From Meconema thalassinum (taxonomy: Eukaryota; Arthropoda; Insecta; Orthoptera; Tettigoniidae), in the NCBI GenBank assembly GCA_946902985.2, contig OX336388.2, positions 1,215,362,609-1,215,426,608 on the forward strand: a stretch of DNA of 64,000 nt, written 5' to 3'. A model generated the notes under the pieces. That model saw nothing but the letters and a program-made list of their open reading frames with translations. It ran no database searches and had not been told where the DNA came from. Numbering within the stretch: position 1 is the first letter of the stretch; every line of letters begins with the position of its first letter. Positions 11,943-24,106 of the stretch are shown one piece after another. The position numbers were made by a program, and so were the translations under genes.

Positions 11943-12289
11943 TTATATTAAGCCATTTTTTCAGTGTTGCCTGTTCACACGGCCAGCTGTAACTCTGACA
12001 GTTTGCACAGGCAACATTGGCTTTCAAAACTTAACGTTGACCGACTGAAGAGTATCTGTAACACCATTCCGCAGAAACTCGTTGCTGATATTTCCATCAA
12101 ATTTTGTATTCATGCTCAGGCTGGCTTCAAATTAATAATAAGATGCATTTTGTTGGGATTTTTAATTTTTTTAAATACAATTCATTGTTCAACAAGTAGT
12201 TCCGAGACGAACTAAAGAGCTTACTTTCCTTAAAATTTAAGATTCATGCCAATCTATATAGACCTAACTAGAATAATGACGAAATCAAG
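11943..12289. other. No recognisable feature
   Basis: Unique-looking DNA between the mariner and the next repeat. The 83-residue frame at 11964-12215 has no recognised motif. Confidence 0.4.
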
Positions 12290-12776
12290 TTGGTAATACT
12301 AACATTTCTAAATACTGCAGTTTGAAATACATCTGAAATAGTGTAGCCTAATAAAGTAACTTACTACAGGTCGCAGCCCTGGTGACTCTGAATATTGTCT
12401 TAGTTCCATCTCTTAAGGTTTAGAATGCACATACAAAATTTGGTTGAAGTATAATGAATAGTATGGACGTTACATGCTGTTTAATATTGGATTTATCAGT
12501 GCGCGTATAATCATGTTGGAACAATGTCATGTATGTGATGCTCAGAATTAATCTGAAATATTACGATATATTATAGTGCCAATTTTACATAAAATCCATT
12601 TGTTAGTATATAAGTTACACGTAATTAAAAATTGAAACTATCAGAAAGCTTAGAATCATGTTGGTAGCACTGAGGTATATTACTTAGCCTACTCCACATT
12701 AATCTAGTATGTCAGGTACTATACCTGTGCAATGTTTAGAGCAGATGGCTTGCATACTTTCTGATATATTGATATT

Positions 12777-12787
12777 AGGATTAAACA
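12777..12787. repeat. Target-site duplication AGGATTAAACA, left copy
   Basis: Eleven bases identical to 13525-13535, bracketing the insertion between them. Confidence 0.85.
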
Positions 12788-13524
12788 TGGTGATGATGAT
12801 AATTGTTGTTTTAAGGGGCTTAACATCTAGGTTATCGGCCCCTGATGGTTTGGGTGAATGTGAAGATGAAAATGAAAAGCAAACTTAAAACTAAAACTAA
12901 CCACCAACCTACACACTAGAAGAAGAAACGGAAAACTAAAGGAGAACAAGGCAAATAAAGGACAGGAAGAAAAGGAATGCCCACGACCCTCGACGAATGC
13001 GGATTGAGGGACTTGGAAGGAAGGAGAGCCATGAAAGGCAGATAGGAAAGTGAAAGAGGAGAGGGTCGTCCCCACAGGGAAGGGACAAAAGGGGGAAACC
13101 GGACCCAGCTCAGGAATCCCTCGGAGTCGCCAACTCCCGAACTCACCAGCCGTGAGCCCCTGAGGGTGTAGCTTTATCTGGGGTGCACCAAAAGTGGTGG
13201 GGCTACATACACCCGGTCTCCTTGAGGGCCTTGAGCAGAAGGCAGGAGATAACAGGAAAATAAAAAGGCTGACCCCTCGCAGATGAAGGGCATCAGAAAA
13301 GATGAGACAAGGGCCAATTAAGGCGGGAAATGAAGAGACTCCCTATTAGGCCTTGGATACCCTAATACTGTCGGGGTCGGAAGGGAACATGAGTTGACCA
13401 AGTGAGGTCGACAGGAAAGAAGACGGAGAGGATCCCGGCACAAGTAAGTGGAAGCAATGCCGGACTCAGCTGGGGTCCCGTGATTGCCAACCCACGTCCC
13501 ACTAGATGTGAGCCCCTGGGGGAG
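12788..13524 (-). mobile_element. Non-LTR/SINE-like insertion flanked by an 11-bp target duplication
   Basis: It is flanked by the direct repeat AGGATTAAACA. On the minus strand it ends in 'aggggccgataacctagatg' and 'ccccttaaaacaac', then an ATC-type tail, which is the hallmark 3' end of this family (compare 37339-37390). Inside, two related segments about 360 bp apart each carry 'aggggctcac' and an '..agctg.gtccgg' core, so the body looks partly duplicated. No intact RT frame is present. It is either a 5'-truncated non-LTR element or a SINE using that element's 3' end. Confidence 0.7.
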
Positions 13525-13535
13525 AGGATTAAACA
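13525..13535. repeat. Target-site duplication AGGATTAAACA, right copy
   Basis: Matches 12777-12787 exactly. The interrupted repeat resumes with 'agagagagcatttattaaca'-type sequence, as in the neighbouring uninterrupted unit near 13828. Confidence 0.85.
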
Positions 13536-14345
13536 AATAGAGAGAGCATTTATTAACAGTTGGTAGCTCTGCTGGGTCTTACGAATACGCATAGTTATAA
13601 CTGTTATGGTACACAAAGCACATACGAAATTTGGTTGAAATCCATTTGTTAGTATAGAAGTTATGCACATTTGAAAACTGGACTTATCAGCAGGCTTAGA
13701 ATCGTGTTGTCAGCACTGATGTATATAAGTTTCACCATAATAAGGTAGAATGTCAGGTACTAGACGTGTGCAAATTTACAGCTGTTGGCTTGCATACTTT
13801 CTGATATGTTGATGTTAGGTTTAACACATAGAGAGAGCATTTATTAACAGTTGGCAGCCCTGGTGGCTCTTTAGTCTACACAGAGTCATATCTGTTGTAG
13901 TACACATAGTACATACAAACTTTGGTTGAAATCCAATCGATAGTATAGAAGTTACATGCATTTAGAAATTGGACCTATCGGCAGGCTTAGAATAATGTTG
14001 ACAACACTGGCATATATGGACTTCTGAAAATTAATCTGGAATGCTATGATCTATATGTGTGCCAATTTTGGAATAGTTCGCATGCATAACGTCTGAGATA
14101 TCCAACATAGAGCTCAAATTTCAATTGCGATTTTTCAGCAGTCAATTTCAAATATGGCCGTGATATATTCAGGTATAGATCTTTACTCTTACCAAATTTG
14201 GTTTCGATAGCTGCAGCCGTTTAGGAGTTGATAGGGGGGGGGGGGGACAGACAGATAGACAGACAGACAGACACATTTTCCTGGATCGATCTCATAAGTC
14301 TACTTTTTCCTCATTTTTGAAAAAATGCGAAAAGTAGGCTAAAAA

Positions 14346-15560
14346 TACAACGCTAACATTTACGTAAAATCTAAATTTTCCCCGTAATATTGGTTGACGG
14401 AGAATTGTTATGACGTAGAGAAAAGGAGCAATATATTTTATCGCATTACATTATTGTAACGAAGACCAGAATGAGCCTTCAGCTTTTCTTGCTTTATGCT
14501 GCTACTATGCAATTATTGTGAGGGGTTTTTCTTTTTACGTCTCCGCTGAAATATCAATTGTAACACAAACTAATAATCGGGTTAAATGAATCAAAATTTA
14601 CCATACGAATACAGTGCCATTCTTCATTCAGCTGGATTGCGGGAAGGCATTAAGAAACCGGAGCTCTAGCAGCTTACAAGATTAATTCTCGAAGTGCAAC
14701 AAGAAGCGAACTCTCTCGAGCAAGAAGGGAATTAATTTACCACGGAACCAACCAGAGCTTGACCAGAGAGGAGGTTCTGCTCACCCATCAACTGTTCTAA
14801 CTACAGCATGCAGCAGTAGTTGTGTATCGAAACTATTGTTGTCTTATCAACTCATGTGGTGAGTCTTCCATATAAATCAATGGGAAGTAGCGAGTACCGT
14901 ACATGTTGGAAAGGACACGCCTGATGGCTCAGGCACACAAGGCTGGTGGGAAGCAGCCGCTCGCTCCAGTCAGCATATACGCATATACGCCCCGCCACGT
15001 GACTATTCTTGAGGGCCAGGGATGTCCAGCTACGCCAGCCGTCATGCCAGCGTACCAGGATATCAGGTACGATTTCGGATTCTTGTAGTTCAATCTGGCG
15101 GCTGATTTTCCATACGTTGTCCTCTTAGTAGTACAACGATTGAGTCCACAAAGTTTCAAGATAGGTTTCGACCTCTCTTACCCTTGTCAGGATAACATAC
15201 TACCAGTCATTTTGTTATGTCCAAGCACCCTGTGTAGATTCTCTCAAGAGTCCATTCACGCATTATAGTCAAAGCAGCTGCTCTTTGAGGGCATTGTGTT
15301 ACTTTTTGTCGCACTGGCGATGATGAATTTATTGGAAGTTGACGTAATCAAGAAGTTGTGGAGCGATAGAAAATGGGATTGTAAATTGCTTTCCTCTAAT
15401 GGGATCTGTTTAACAGCCCCATTGAACGCCGACCAGCTCAAGAGCGACAATTCCATTACCGAGTCCTTATGACAAGTGCTTCCTTCTTGGCGTTAAGTCA
15501 TTTTAATAGACGGAGTAAGATTTGTAAAATGTTATATACAGGGGGTAAATGAACTAACTA
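14346..15560. other. No recognisable feature
   Basis: Unique-looking, moderately GC-rich in places (about 14900-15060). Frames of 61-76 residues on both strands show nothing recognisable. Confidence 0.4.
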
Positions 15561-15870
15561 CCGGCTCCGTGGTGTTGGAGTAGCGCGCCTGCCTCTCACC
15601 CGGAGGCCCCGGGTTCGATTCCCGGCTACGTCAGGGATTTTAGAAATTGACGTGAGGGCTGGATCGGGGTGCACTCAGCCTCGTGAGGACAATTGTGTAG
15701 CTGTCTAACAGTGAGGCAGCGCCCTGGTCACGAAAACCAATATTAACGGCCGAGAGGACCTGATGCACTGACCACATGTCACCACAATATCTGCAGGCCA
15801 AATGTCTGGACAGCGGTCGCTTGGTAGGCCTAGGCCCTTCATGGGCTGTAGTGCCAGGGGTTATTATTAG
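15561..15870 (+). mobile_element. tRNA-derived SINE, family D
   Basis: The tRNA-like head begins 'ccggctccgtggtgttggag' and has a perfect B-box 'gggttcgattccc' near 15611-15623. A body of about 230 bp contains 'cctcgtgaggacaattgtgt' and ends 'tagtgccaggggttattatt'. An ATT-type tail closes it. It lacks a foldable acceptor stem, so it is not a tRNA gene. Confidence 0.8.
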
Positions 15871-15969
15871 TATAAATGTAATAACTCTCAGGGTGTGTAC
15901 AGGATGGTAATTGGACTTCAGCCATTCGGTTAATTCACAAAGCTAATGATAGCCATATTTTGTATCATT

Positions 15970-16332
15970 ATTATCTCCTACAACCAAGCCTCCATGGCTT
16001 AGGCGGCAGCACGCCGGCCTCTCACCGCTGAGTCCGTGGTTCAAATCCCGGTCACTCCATGTGAGATTTGTGCTGGACAAAACGGAGGCTGTCAGGTTTT
16101 TCTCCGGGTACTCTGGTTTTCCCTGTCAAATTTCATTCCAGCAACACTCTCCACTATCATTTCATTTCATCTGTCATTCATTTAATCATTGCCCCAGAGG
16201 AGTGCGTCAGGCCTCGGCAGCCGGCACAATTCATATCCTCGCCGCTAGATGGGGGCTCCATTCATTCCATTCCTGACCCGGTCGGAGACTGGAAGAAGGC
16301 TGTGGATTTTCATTTTCATTATCTCCTACAAC
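15970..16332 (+). mobile_element. tRNA-derived SINE, family C, with 15-bp target duplication
   Basis: The SINE (15985-16317) lies between two copies of ATTATCTCCTACAAC at 15970-15984 and 16318-16332. The head reads 'cctccatggcttaggcggca' with a B-box 'ggttcaaatcc' near 16040. The body holds 'gctggacaaaacggaggc', 'catttcatctgtcattc' and 'gtcaggcctcggcagccgg'. The tail is (CATTTT)-like. This is the best intact reference copy for the rearranged copies at 38361-39233. Confidence 0.9.
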
Positions 16333-16334
16333 GC

Positions 16335-16640
16335 ACACCATGACGGAAGGCCATAGTGCCATGCTGCTCCAATCTCGGTGGACGAGGGTTCGAACACCGT
16401 TGGTTGTCCTTGGCCCATGGTTTCCTATTTTCCATTCCGGGTAAATATTGGGACGGTGCCCTACAATAGGCCACGGCCGCATCCTTCCAACTTCTCTCCA
16501 GTTTCAATCAATTCACCTCTAATTAATTCGTCTCATGAGATTGGTGCCAGGACAGACATCCGGCCATAAAAACAATCCACCACATAGAATTTTTTCTCAT
16601 CTCTACCCAGACCCCGTAGAAACGGGAATAATAAATTGTA
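16335..16640 (+). mobile_element. tRNA-derived SINE, family B
   Basis: The head carries a B-box 'gggttcgaacacc' near 16387. The body holds the shared central segment ('gtttcctattttccattccg', 'gggacggtgcc', 'ccacggccgc'), then the family-B 3' part ('tctcatgagattggtgcca', 'acatccggcc') and ends 'acgggaataataaa'. Minus-strand copies lie at 20762-21085 and 63320-63675. Confidence 0.8.
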
Positions 16641-17874
16641 TCCTTGAATGTTCTTCAGGCGTTTATTGTTGTGCTGATTTTTTAATCAACCGGCTTGATC
16701 ATTGTTTTTGATGTGCTCATGTTGTCTCTGTGCATTGTTATATGTTCCCTTCTCAAGCGTGGGCACAAATAACGATCTTTCCATTTGCGCTCTTCAAAAT
16801 ACTACTACGATCACTGACTACCCTACCAGCGAATTGTTACCGGTGGCGGAAACCGGAACTAATGCGCTCCGCCCAGCCACACGCCTGCGATAGACGTGCA
16901 GTTGTCGCCAGTGAAACCTAATCGCATCTCATTTGTGTGCATGGTTCGTGCTGGGTCGTGCGCTGTGCGGTGTGTTCTCATTGTATGGCTGTACATGTGT
17001 TCCCCTCTTGCTCCGCAACCACTCGCTGCAGCCATAACGAGGCGAGATGACGTAATGTATACACAACAGCACCGCTCCACGTCTAGTGGTAGGGTAGTAC
17101 ACTTATATAATTCCTAAACATAGTGGCATAAACCTTTAATTGCTACCTCAGAATAACCCAAATTATTATTATTATTATTGTTATTGTTTATTTTGCGCAC
17201 GCTCTTGTTATAGTTTTAGGAAAGTTTCTATATTGGAGATGTGTATGGTATAGACTCCAGAGCAAACCAGTCATATTAGTACAGTAATTTCATTGCAACC
17301 GCAACTAAGGGCTCTGACATTGTATCAACTATTAAGTACGAATGATATGCTTATAGTGGTTTTCAAATAAAGAGCTGTGTGTCCTTGAGATGTCTGGAGC
17401 TCCGGAGCTCGGAACTACTGTGTTGGTAGCAATTGCGAGCTCGGAATTGGATAGCGTTTGGGAGTCGTCTCAAGGACAAATGGCTTCAATTTGATTACTA
17501 TTGTATGAGTAAAGTTAATTTAACTGTAATATCGTATCGAGCTCTTATGACAGTGTAAAGACCTTTTCGTACAAAATAAACAAGGGATTAACCACATTAT
17601 ATTGAGCAATGTCTGTCAGCAGTGTGTCCCCAAGGAGCTGAGCGTGCACCAGCTGTATGCTACATCACCCCCGGCTTTAATTCAATTATCAGCCAATCTG
17701 ACCATCACCGCCATTTTTAAACTAGCATGCTCTGTCGCTCACTGGATTACACACGTGGTGAGCACATCACTAGGGTTACTTTTAGCACCGGCATATGCCA
17801 GGGACATCTTCATATACGGTATTACAATAATAGGGTGTGCCATCGGTGATAGTCAATTATTATAATCCAAGACT
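16641..17874. other. No recognisable feature
   Basis: Unique-looking sequence with a short ATT run near 17163-17180. Open frames up to 87 residues show no recognised domain. Confidence 0.4.
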
Positions 17875-18225
17875 GGCCTCGTGCCTCGCTGGCATCGGGA
17901 GAGTGTGGGTTCAAATACGACCTCCGTCGTTCTGAAAATGGTTTTCGTGGTTTACCATTTTCACCACTAGGCAAATGCTGGGACGGTTCCTTTCAACAGA
18001 TCCACGGCCAACTTCCTTCCAAACTCCCTTCCCTAATCCTCCCTTAATTAGACCCAAGTTAGCTGTCACCTGGGCGATCGGCCTGTCTCTATCCCCAGTT
18101 GTATCTGCTGGTGAAGTGTGTGCAGCTCCCAGACACTTTCCTTGTGATGGTGCAGGAATGATCCCTCACAGAGCTGGGAGGATACGCGATTTAAAAAATA
18201 TATATATAGTCCAAGAGGGAGTAAG
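17875..18225 (+). mobile_element. tRNA-derived SINE, family G, longer copy
   Basis: The head 'cctcgtgcctcgctggcatc' matches 4745. The B-box is 'gggttcaaatacg'. The body passes through 'tggttttcgtggtttaccat', 'aaatgctgggacggttcctt' and 'cggccaacttccttccaa', then a 3' part with 'gacactttccttgtgatgg'. It ends near 'cgcgatttaaaaaa' and a TA run. Confidence 0.8.
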
Positions 18226-18714
18226 CCCGCAAGTACAAGAAATTAGTTGTAGCAATAGTTTCATTTTAAGGTCGAAGTGAGCGCTGTAGGCTAGTTGGTT
18301 AAGTTATGGTCTAAGCTCTCAGATTATAGCTGTGTCGGTGAATGTCTACCAGCCAACGAATATGTTTTGTCTTATAGCCTATACATTTTGACCAGTTTAA
18401 TTTCAGATGAGCTCGGATGTCATGTATCGTTATTCTTGTAAACTGTATCAATTCCTGTTTTTTCATATTATGGTTTTCGTATTCCACTATCTTCCGCCCT
18501 CTTAACTAGACCGACAGTGATGAATTAATAGTATTCTTGTTTTTATCAAAGGAAAGCTGTAATTGCATTGGCATGCTCTGCACGGCTCGACCCTTGACGG
18601 CGAGCAGCGCTGCTCGGTAAACAAACGAGCTTGTAACGAACTACGGGGAAGGGGCAAGACAGACTCTTTCAATGGCACTATGTTTACCGACAGTTTTTGT
18701 ATTTGGATCTTCCT

Positions 18715-18756
<42 letters not shown>

Positions 18757-20755
18757 GAAACATTTTCATTTTTAACTTAGATGCAATGTTGTTTAGTGTT
18801 GGAGCAGACGACATCGTTGTTTCACCCATTTAAACAACATTAACTAACTCTTTCAGTGTTTCTTTGTTGGATTCTCAGGAGTTCAACACGTAGACGGGAG
18901 CTCAGTATTATCTTGAGTGGATAATATTAATATTATCTATTCAAAATAACCTTCTGAATAATTCACTTTCAAAAATTAATAACTGCGCTGCAATATCTCT
19001 CGCTTTCATTTATAATTTTGAAGCGTGTTGTACTTATTTCAGGTATTCTAATGATTATCTTGAATAATATATTAATATTATACGTCCAAGATAACCTGGA
19101 CTACTCTGTACGCAAGGACTGATGGAAAAATTAATATCTGCATAGAACGTTTTCACATAATGTACTGTGTATGATATTTATTGTGATACGTACTGTATAT
19201 AGGCAAAGTTTCTAAGCCAGATGAACAAATTTTGTATCGTCTTCTGGTTTCCATTTTGTATAGGCCTAAATACATTTTTCTTTAGAACATTACCCCATCT
19301 TAGTAACCTTCTTACTGAAACCCACCGACGTGACGTGACATACCGAATAATGTAACGCCGTATTCTTCTCCTTTAAATCCTTTGATCAATGAACTTAAAT
19401 TCTTCGAATCCTTTGGTTCCCTTTTTGACCGACGCCTGAGAATTATATTAATTTTGAAGAATATAATTCAATGTGGAGTGTAATCGCGATCGGTGGCTGT
19501 CAGTGATAATATCGCGCGTAATTATGCAAAGGATTTAAAGCAATAAGTGGTTATGATTATATGCCAAGATTCTGATAAGTTATGGGTTTAGCTGATATAT
19601 GTATTGAGAAATATTTCTTGCTAATGAATCAGGAAAGTTCGTAAACAGAAAAATTGCATTTACTTCCATACTGTACTTATCCAAGCACGTTCGAATTCAT
19701 TCGTTGTTATACCAGCCCGCAATACATGCTTTGCGGTGCTGCATATCTGTAGAGTTACCCCTCCTATGTGCTTACTGTCAGCTCTTGACTAAAATCAAAT
19801 TACATGGTAATGTTAATGCTGTGATGAATATCAAAAGTCCCCTGCCTTCTCCCATGGATTGGTGGTAGTAGTAGTAGTAGTGCTAGCAGTACGCACACGT
19901 ATATTTATCTATGTATCGAGGACCCTTTAAGCAAGAACTTACACTAAAAAAGGACAATATTATCATTACTACCATCAAAAGTGTAATATCTTTATCATCA
20001 TACTGAACTGCACATTTGTATTTTATATTAAAATACGTCCAGTTGGTTAAGGATTATGCAAGGATTGATGCTGAAGAGAATATGGGGATCTTGAAAGTAT
20101 AAGTGGGCCGTTCCTTTTTGACCGGTACGTATTGCTTGCGCAGTGGTGTCTCCACACTCAGTGAGCCTTCATACCTTCGTTATCAATGCAAATCAAGTAC
20201 GCAATGTGTCCTCAGTAGCGCATGTGTATATTCAGTAGTCTCAGTATTCTAATCGGGCTTTAAGGAGAATTCTCACGCGCTTACGACCGGCCACGAATGA
20301 CCGGCCCATCTATATCACAGAGAGAAATCTGAGATGCCCAAACCGAAAATGTAACAAATTAAATGTTGAGCCAGAGAGAGGAACATTGGGAAAGATTGTT
20401 TGTTATGTACAGTATCGCCTGCTTAGCTCAACGTTCCTGCTTGTGTTTACCAAACTAACCAACGTAACCGAGCAATTAACGGCTGGCTAATGTACCTGTA
20501 ATAGTTGGTACCCCACTTGTTTGTCTTGTGTCCACTGGCGGCAGCACTACCATGCTTTATGTACTTCATTAGCTGTACTCTCCGGCCCTCTCCTCTCCGC
20601 TTACCAAACTTCTTGATTGCCAGGCTGTCTTCCTTGCAAGAGCTTCAAAGCAATTAAGATAGCACACAACATTATATTATGTGATTTCGTCGGGGATGAT
20701 TAATCATTGAGTTGTTTTATTTAAATGATAGGCTCAAAAACTACTGATTTTATAA
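18226..20755. other. Long stretch without a recognised gene
   Basis: It holds an (ATT)n run at 18718-18754, a (TAG)n run near 19866-19882 and otherwise unique AT-rich sequence. I looked for long frames, tRNA-like boxes and inverted ends and found none convincing. Confidence 0.45.
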
Positions 20756-20761
20756 TAATGT

Positions 20762-21085
20762 TTGTCTACCACTTTATTATTCCCGTTTCCAACGTGGTCG
20801 GGGTTCCGATGCGATGAAAGGCTATGTGGCGAGTGGTTCTTACAAGCGGATGCCCTTCCTGACGCCAACCTCATGAGAGGAAATAATGAAATTAATGAAA
20901 CTTGTAAAGGATGTAGAAGGAAGCGGCCGTGGCCTGTCAGAAGTTACCGTCCCAGCATTTTCCTGGAGTTGAAAATGGGGGAAATCACGGAAAACCATTT
21001 CAAGGACGGCCGACGGTAGGGCTCAAACCCACGTCTACCGAGTCCGCAGAGAGCTTGGCCGCATGGCCTAGCGCTGCGCGTTAGC
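20762..21085 (-). mobile_element. tRNA-derived SINE, family B (minus strand)
   Basis: The tRNA-like head is at the right end; its B-box, read in reverse, is 'gggctcaaaccc' near 21018. Leftward comes the body ('gatgtagaaggaagcggccg', 'caaggacggccgac') and the family 3' part ('gcccttcctgacgcc', 'aacctcatgagagg'), ending at 'ttattattcccg'. It is colinear with 63320-63675. Confidence 0.8.
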
Positions 21086-21884
21086 GAGCGTAGCTACCGC
21101 TGTTGGTTATTAAGTGTACACATAATTTATGTAATATATCTCAGGTGCTAGGAAATTTATTATAACTCGCCGCCCAATTTAATTGATTACCCCCATGTTG
21201 ACAAACTTCACATTCCTTCTTCCTTACTTTCCTGGTGCCGTCATTTTTAGAGAGTTTTTCTTTCCAATAGCAGTGCTATTGTCGAATAGGAGAGGTAGAG
21301 GACTAGAGTTTTGCTTCCAAAACAACAGCTGCTGGTGTATCATAGAAGGAAAGTATATGGGAGAAGAAAGTACTACGGCCTGCACATCTGATTTGTACAA
21401 TAATATTTCAGTGTGGGGGGAAGAAGAACTGTTTATGCAATGTCAAAACTTTGTGTTAAAATTGCCTCTGTTTTCTTTGAAATGATAAACTCCTACATCT
21501 ACGTCTTCCACTGGACAATAGCCTAAGTGATGTTCACGAGGATTGACGGAGTTTCTTTGCTAAAAGGTTTACTTATGATGGGGCTGTGCAGTGGGAATGG
21601 GAAATGGGGATAACCTCCACGCCTAGAGAAATCAGAATTGGATAATACGAAAAGCAAAGACATCCCTAAATTACAATTATCAGACACTGTATTGTTAAGT
21701 TTCTCGTTGGATATAGAGGTAATTGCAACAGTTAGGGACTGGGGAGGTCCTTATTTCGTGAGCAGATACTTTAAGCAAAGGAAGAAAGCTTATAGTTGTA
21801 CGTGACCGTTAAACTTGCGATCAGGAGCCACAGGACCTCCTTCATACGTGGAATCTGAACCACAGGATATGGCATTCCACTTGG
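21086..21884. other. No recognisable feature
   Basis: Unique-looking sequence; the 100-residue frame at 21183-21485 has no known motif. Confidence 0.4.
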
Positions 21885-21958
21885 AATGACCGGGAATCGA
21901 ACCCGGTCCACCTTGGTGAGAGGCAAACAACTTAACCGCAGTGCCACCACGCCCCTCG
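21885..21958 (-). mobile_element. tRNA-like SINE head
   Basis: On the minus strand it reads 'gggcgtggtggcactgcggt' through to the B-box 'gggttcgattcccgg' (about 21891-21905). The body is not clearly traceable leftward. It is tRNA-derived, not a tRNA gene. Confidence 0.6.
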
Positions 21959-22372
21959 AACAGATACTTTCAGACTGAATTAATTTGCTGATCTTAATTC
22001 ATTTTACTGTACTGGCTTGAAGGGCACTTCGTCATCATGTCTGTTCACGAGGCAAGGAATCACATACCGGTACCGAAATACACTTAATACATCAATGCAT
22101 TGAACGAACTGTAGATATATTCACAACTATATACAAACACAATAACTATTCAACACTGAATAAGACATGTCTATGATGCCACGGAAGCGTGCCGAGTACG
22201 CTGTAAGGTAATGGTCTAGCCGCCATGTCCATGTGTACGGAGATTGTTAACAATAGCCATCTACTCTCATTCTTGCCGCTGCTTGACGTGCTGGTCTTAG
22301 CAGGGCAGCCAACTCAATGCAACAGAAAACTCGTGAGTGCACACAGGGAGGGAATTAACACAGTAAAACACA

Positions 22373-22374
<2 letters not shown>
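21959..22374. other. No recognisable feature
   Basis: Unique-looking DNA before the TA microsatellite. Confidence 0.4.

Positions 22375-22421
<47 letters not shown>
22375..22421. repeat. (TA)n microsatellite
   Basis: About 23 TA units just beyond the 3' end of the minus-strand RT fragment. It could be that element's tail or the microsatellite it landed in. Confidence 0.95.
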
Positions 22422-22424
<3 letters not shown>

Positions 22425-22447
22425 ATGTGCGTATGGACCCTATTGTA

Positions 22448-22996
22448 TCACGCATTACATTTATGATTCGCCTTTCTAACAGACCATATTGCTTTCATTC
22501 TTTCACTGTGCGCTTGTTTCCTTTCTTCTGACCACTTAGTCCCCGATCTTCTGGGGACTTCATTCTCTGGCTGTACCACCCATTTATTTATCTTCTGACG
22601 GTAGACATTTCTGTCTAGTATTTCTGACGTTTCTATCCGGGCCTTTTCCAGGTCATTTTTAACATCTTGTATCCAAGATACGTTCTTCAGTTTTCCAGAG
22701 TATGTCAAAATCTTGTGAGTTAACCTTGAAGATGAGAGTCTGTGAACGTGTCCATAGAATTTCAGTCTTCGTTTCCTGATGTCTGCGGCGAGGTTGGATA
22801 GTTTTTCCGTGGCTTTGCGTGATTTGAGTCTATACCCTTCTTCACTTTTCTCTGGGCCCAGAATTTTCCTCAAGATCTTTCTTTCCTCCTTCAAGATATT
22901 TTCCAGATCACCTTTCTTATTAAGTACCAAGGTTTCACTTGCATACAGCACTTCGGGTTTAATCACCGTATTATAGTGTTTGATTTTTGTATGTAT
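22448..22996 (-). pseudogene. C-terminal fragment of a non-LTR retrotransposon reverse transcriptase
   Basis: An open stretch of about 180 codons encodes the segment downstream of the RT core in non-LTR elements. It includes 'TVIKPEVLYASETL' (the LYGSETW-type motif), 'EERKILRKILGP', then 'IRKRRLKFYGHVHRL' (the RLRWFGHV-type motif) and a basic tail ending at a stop at 22448. The catalytic FADD part is missing, so the copy is 5'-truncated. Upstream the frame dissolves into TA/TACATA microsatellite (23000-23069) that happens to be open. The reading frame is otherwise intact over 180 codons, suggesting a fairly young copy. Clade not assigned. Confidence 0.75.
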
Positions 22997-22999
22997 GGA

Positions 23000-23069
23000 C
23001 ATACATATGTATATACATATATATACATATATATACATATATATATACATATATATATATATAATATAT
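23000..23069. repeat. (TA)/(TATACA)n microsatellite
   Basis: TA-rich simple repeat with periodic C, bordering the 5' side of the RT fragment. Confidence 0.9.
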
Positions 23070-24106
23070 GGCATCATCCCGGCATTTGACTGGAGGGAGT
23101 GTAGAAATAGTGGTTGGAGTGGACTTCAGAATACTTTCTATCTTTGGTCTTCTGGATCACCATTGCAGTAGTGATGTATATGACTTAACGCTACACTGCG
23201 GGATCTTCCAGACTGGCATCAGGATGGTGTATCAGACATAAAGAAAATGTAACTTATAATAATTAGCCTACTGTTCATATCCGAACGAATTAAACAGTGT
23301 CACAGGAGTATTTCTGCTCTGTTTCTCCGCCCCTCTATCGAGCGCTGTGGGATGAATCTGAGGCTCTCACTTCCCTCTTTCGAGTTTAGTAATTTTCCAA
23401 CTCTGATTTTGCGTATAAAGTAGAAAAAAGTCTTGACTTTTTTTCATGTTGGGAATGTGCTCCGGAACTTTGCTTTAAATTAAACCCAAGTAGCGAAGTG
23501 TTTCGCGGGCGAGGGAGCTCTGTCACGAGACAAAATGCCGTCTTTTTTTCACCCCGTGTAGAATACTGTTCGAACATTTGCCAGGCTAAAGGGATTGGGG
23601 TGGTGTCACTCCTCCACAGTGGGACTTGCCAAGAAGAGAATGTAACTACTGTATCTTAACTACTTCTTGTTTCTTCTGAACACCCATCACAAATCGTTCT
23701 GGAGAACGTTGTAACTCAAAGTAAACTCGTGTAGCCCACTGACCTGGTGCAAGTCTTTGAAATTGGCACCACTTGTGTGACTTGTATATCAGCGATGCTG
23801 TTGCATTTCCTCTAACTATATTAAATGTATTGGCAAGGCCAAAAATAGAACCAACGCCTCCGGGAGCCAGACAAGTACTCTAACATCTTCACCACGAGGC
23901 GTACGTTGAAATATACTAGTAAAGCATGTTTCGTGTTTAAACCGTGTTTGTAATGCTCAGAGCCGAATAACTAGATTTTAAACCCCTTAAAACATGATCA
24001 TAAATGTTAATGTTAATGGGTGAATACTGTCCAGGCATGGATCCATCTGATGGTCACTATCCCTCAAGAAATTGTAGGAGAACGGACAAAATTCAACACA
24101 CAAACC
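23070..24106. other. No recognisable feature
   Basis: Unique-looking sequence; no gene or repeat identified. Confidence 0.4.

Larger units (their letters stand above)
12290..14345 (-). mobile_element. Hairpin-ended element, second family, interrupted by a younger insertion
   Basis: The right end is the signature palindrome in reverse ('gtctactttttcc' ... 'gcgaaaagtaggct', about 14305-14341), preceded by a G run and a 'gacagacagacag' tract. Leftward lie repeated units carrying 'acatacaaaatttggttgaa', 'cagccctggtggctct' and 'tgttggtagcactgagg' motifs. One repeat series is split by the 12788-13524 insertion. The left limit is uncertain. No coding frame seen. Confidence 0.55.

Noticed and set aside
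15561..15640. tRNA gene
   Set aside because: A- and B-box-like sequences are present, but acceptor ends do not pair and the head continues into a SINE body. The same applies to all other tRNA-like heads in the window.
22980..23171. Protein rich in Ile-Tyr repeats
   Set aside because: It is a TA/TATACA microsatellite read in frame.
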